Shown in pieces: positions 62,201 through 64,000 of a stretch of DNA of 64,000 nt (positions are counted from its first letter, which is position 1; each line of letters begins with the position of its first letter). A model generated the notes under the pieces. That model saw only the letters and a program-made list of their open reading frames with translations. It made no database searches and was not told the origin of the DNA. The stretch lies in NCBI RefSeq assembly GCF_034366625.1, contig NZ_JAXMIH010000024.1:1-64000 (forward strand), in the 5' to 3' direction. Source of the DNA: Prosthecobacter sp. (GTDB lineage: Bacteria; Verrucomicrobiota; Verrucomicrobiia; Verrucomicrobiales; Verrucomicrobiaceae). Both the position numbers and the translations under genes were made by a program.

Positions 62201-62511
62201 ATCTCGATCTTCTCCGAGCTGAGCTTGCCATCCGGTGGCATTTCCATGTCGGGATCTTCGTAATTGACCAACTTGATGAGCAGCGAGGCATCTGGCTTAT
62301 GCGGCACGATGGCCGGGCCGCTTTCACCGCCTTGCAGGATGTAGGGCAGGTTGTCGAGGCGCAGGCCGCCTTTGTGTTTCTGAGCAGCATGACATTCGTG
62401 ACAGGACTCGACCAGCAACGGCCGCACGTCCTTCTCAAAAAACTTGAGCGACTCCGCATTCGGGGCGGCGACGGCGGCAGTGGCGGAGAGGAGGAAAAAG
62501 GCTCGGATCAT
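59239..62511 (-). CDS. PSCyt1/DUF1549/DUF1553 protein with an inserted LamG-like domain
   Basis: A large exported PVC-type protein of 1090 residues with signal peptide [16 protein letters not shown] (start 62511). A c-haem CHECH motif lies at residues 37 to 41 inside the PSCyt1 domain ([20 protein letters not shown]). DUF1549 follows ([59 protein letters not shown]), then DUF1553 ([34 protein letters not shown]). Near the end a LamG/concanavalin-like segment (about 870 to 1050) interrupts DUF1553, whose C-terminal [15 protein letters not shown] closes the protein. The usual DUF1501 partner gene is not next to it. Likely in polysaccharide processing; the exact role is unknown. Confidence 0.92.
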   Translation of the reverse strand: [1090 protein letters not shown]

Positions 62512-62626
62512 GGTTCTGGCAATAGAGTGTGCCGCATAGGACCTTTTGGACATGATTTTTTCTGTCCAAAGCCCCTCCGCAGCGACCTCTTGAGTACGAC
62601 CGCCGCTTCCGCGATGTTTCCACGCC

Positions 62627-63151
62627 ATGCCTGACACCGACCGCACCCAGGAATTCCTCGAACTGCTCACGCACCATGACCGTGCGCTGGGCGTCTATGT
62701 CTATAGCATGGTGCCGCAGCCGCATGACGCGGATGACATCCTGCAGCAGACGAAGATGATTCTGTGGCGCTGCTTCGATCAATTCGAGACGGGCACGAAC
62801 TTCCTGGCCTGGGCGCGGAAGACGGCGTTTCATCAGGTGCTGACGCATCGCCGTCAGAAGAAGCGTGAAGCGACGCCGCTGAGTGATGAAATCCTGGAAC
62901 TGCTGCACGACGAAGTCTCCAAGCTAAGCGACAGCGGTGATCGCCGCCGCGATGCCCTCCGCATCTGCGTGACGAAGCTGCCCGCCGCGCATCGCCAGCT
63001 CGTGACGCTGCGCTACTACGAAGACCTGGAAATCGACGGCGTGGCCGAGCGCATCCGCAGCACGGCGGGGGCGGTTTATCGCGCTTTGAGCCGCATTCGC
63101 ATGAGTCTCATGACCTGCGTGGAGAAAGAACTCAAACTGGAAGGAGCCTGA
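62627..63151 (+). CDS. ECF-type RNA polymerase sigma factor (PVC-type)
   Basis: A 174-residue sigma factor with region 2 (HDADDILQQTKMILWRCFDQFETGTNFLAWARKTAFHQVL) and region 4 (LPAAHRQLVTLRYYEDLEIDGVAERIRSTAGAVYRALSRIRMSL). It is divergent from the PSCyt1 gene across 115 nt and lies 2 nt before a FecR-like gene that may regulate it. Target genes are unknown; the neighbouring PSCyt1 gene is an obvious candidate. Confidence 0.93.
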   Translation: MPDTDRTQEFLELLTHHDRALGVYVYSMVPQPHDADDILQQTKMILWRCFDQFETGTNFLAWARKTAFHQVLTHRRQKKREATPLSDEILELLHDEVSKLSDSGDRRRDALRICVTKLPAAHRQLVTLRYYEDLEIDGVAERIRSTAGAVYRALSRIRMSLMTCVEKELKLEGA

Positions 63152-63153
63152 GC

Positions 63154-64000
63154 ATGAAACCTGCCGATCAATTTCGACTGATGGAGCTGTCCGAACGCTA
63201 TGCGGACGAAAAACTCAGCGCGGAGGAAATTTCAGCGCTCGAAGCCGAATTGCGCGACAATGCCGAGGCACGTGCCTTTTTCGCCAAAGCGCTGCATCAG
63301 CGTGCCGAGCTGTGTTTTGATGACTCGTGGCACACGCAGGCCGTTTCCGAGGCCAAGCCGGCTGCGAGGCCAGTTTGGTGGCGTCATGCCATCACGGCGG
63401 CTGCAGCGGCGTGCATCACCTTTGGCATCTTCTGGCTGCAAAACAGCCGTGACGGCACCGTTGCGACGTTGATTCGTTCCCAGCAGTGCCAGTGGGCTGG
63501 CAGCAGCCTACCGACAGTGGAAGGTGCGCGGTTGAAACCGGGCGTGCTCGATTTGATCGAAGGCTTGGCCGTGGTGCGCTTTGACAGCGGCGCGGAACTC
63601 GTTCTTGAAGCGCCCGCGACAGTGGAAGTACTCGACGCAATGAACTGCAAGCTGCGCCGTGGCACGCTCATCGCCGAGGTGCCGCCTCAGGCGAAGGGCT
63701 TCAGCATCGACACCAAAGACGCCAAAGTCATCGACTGGGGCACGAAGTTTGGCCTCAGCGCCGACGAGGACGGCAAGTACATGGTGCGTGTGCTTGAAGG
63801 TCTCGTTGAAGTGGAGGACAAGAATGCCAGCGGATCGAAGAAACTCGAAAAAGGCCAGGGCATGGATCGTGGCTGGTCGAAAAGCCAGCTCAATCCCAGC
63901 AGCGGCGATGGCACCGAGCCGAGCCGCTGGCAGCCGACGAGCGTGTTCGACGCGGGCGACGGCTGGCAGGCCATCACCACCGCGTTTGGTCGCGGCAAGG
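63154..64000 (+). CDS. FecR-like anti-sigma or signalling protein, partial (right edge)
   Basis: The frame is open from ATG 63154 to the window end, at least 282 codons. The cytoplasmic N-terminus resembles anti-sigma domains (FRLMELSERYADEKLSAEEI), one membrane helix follows (residues about 80 to 97, WRHAITAAAAACITFGIFWL), then a FecR domain (LDLIEGLAVVRFDSGAELVLEAPATVEVLD, GWS-type repeat region). It is 2 nt after the sigma gene, so co-translation is likely. Relatives often end in a LamG domain, which would lie beyond the window. Confidence 0.88.
   Translation, partial: MKPADQFRLMELSERYADEKLSAEEISALEAELRDNAEARAFFAKALHQRAELCFDDSWHTQAVSEAKPAARPVWWRHAITAAAAACITFGIFWLQNSRDGTVATLIRSQQCQWAGSSLPTVEGARLKPGVLDLIEGLAVVRFDSGAELVLEAPATVEVLDAMNCKLRRGTLIAEVPPQAKGFSIDTKDAKVIDWGTKFGLSADEDGKYMVRVLEGLVEVEDKNASGSKKLEKGQGMDRGWSKSQLNPSSGDGTEPSRWQPTSVFDAGDGWQAITTAFGRGK

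Overview
This 64 kb window looks like a chromosomal segment of a Verrucomicrobiota bacterium, probably Verrucomicrobiales of the Prosthecobacter or Verrucomicrobium type. The reasons are the GC-rich coding bias and the gene content typical of the PVC group: a PSCyt1/DUF1549/DUF1553 protein with a c-type haem motif, a tandem DUF1080 protein, ThuA and sulfatase genes, an ECF sigma factor paired with a FecR-like protein, and a long GreA fusion of the kind annotated in Chlamydiae. The genus is an inference.

Left edge to 22.5 kb, almost all minus strand: a partial delta-60 repeat protein; an RND efflux pair whose permease is fused in frame to its outer-membrane channel; then one continuous str-S10-spc ribosomal unit transcribed from about 22.5 kb down to 6.7 kb (rpsL, rpsG, fusA, rpsJ, rplC, rplD, rplW, rplB, rpsS, an exported coiled-coil protein, rplV, rpsC, rplP, rpmC, rpsQ, rplN, rplX, rplE, rpsH, rplF, rplR, rpsE, rplO, secY, map). 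The unit lacks tuf, rpsN, rpmD and adk. A large dyad structure lies just ahead of rpsL.

22.9 to 33 kb: two small exported proteins, tadA, rpe, infC (apparently starting at AUA) behind aroE and a small zinc-ribbon membrane protein, a ThuA protein, a repeat-peroxiredoxin fusion, a NamZ-like lipoprotein and rsfS. 33 to 40.4 kb: xylose-type ABC binding protein and ATPase without a permease, a sulfatase, an organophosphate-type MFS transporter, a nucleotidyltransferase and a MetE-like protein. 40.4 to 51.6 kb: prepilin peptidase, VanX-like dipeptidase, pseudouridine synthase, an SDR and Gfo/Idh/MocA pair, queA, an Aas-like protein with a degenerate acyltransferase domain, an rRNA methyltransferase and the GreA fusion. 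51.7 to 64 kb: a putative NlpC/P60-like exported protein, a Tat-exported TIM barrel, a type IIA topoisomerase B subunit, an AT-richer orphan, the DUF1080 protein, a TlpA-like thioredoxin, the PSCyt1 protein and an ECF sigma/FecR pair cut by the right edge.

The most unusual non-coding signal is a class of short degenerate tandem repeats with a 7-nt period. Seven tracts were found, each directly 5' of a start codon where a Shine-Dalgarno would be expected, including two inside the ribosomal operon. Two intergenic elements between convergent genes also share a nested twin-hairpin layout despite different sequences.
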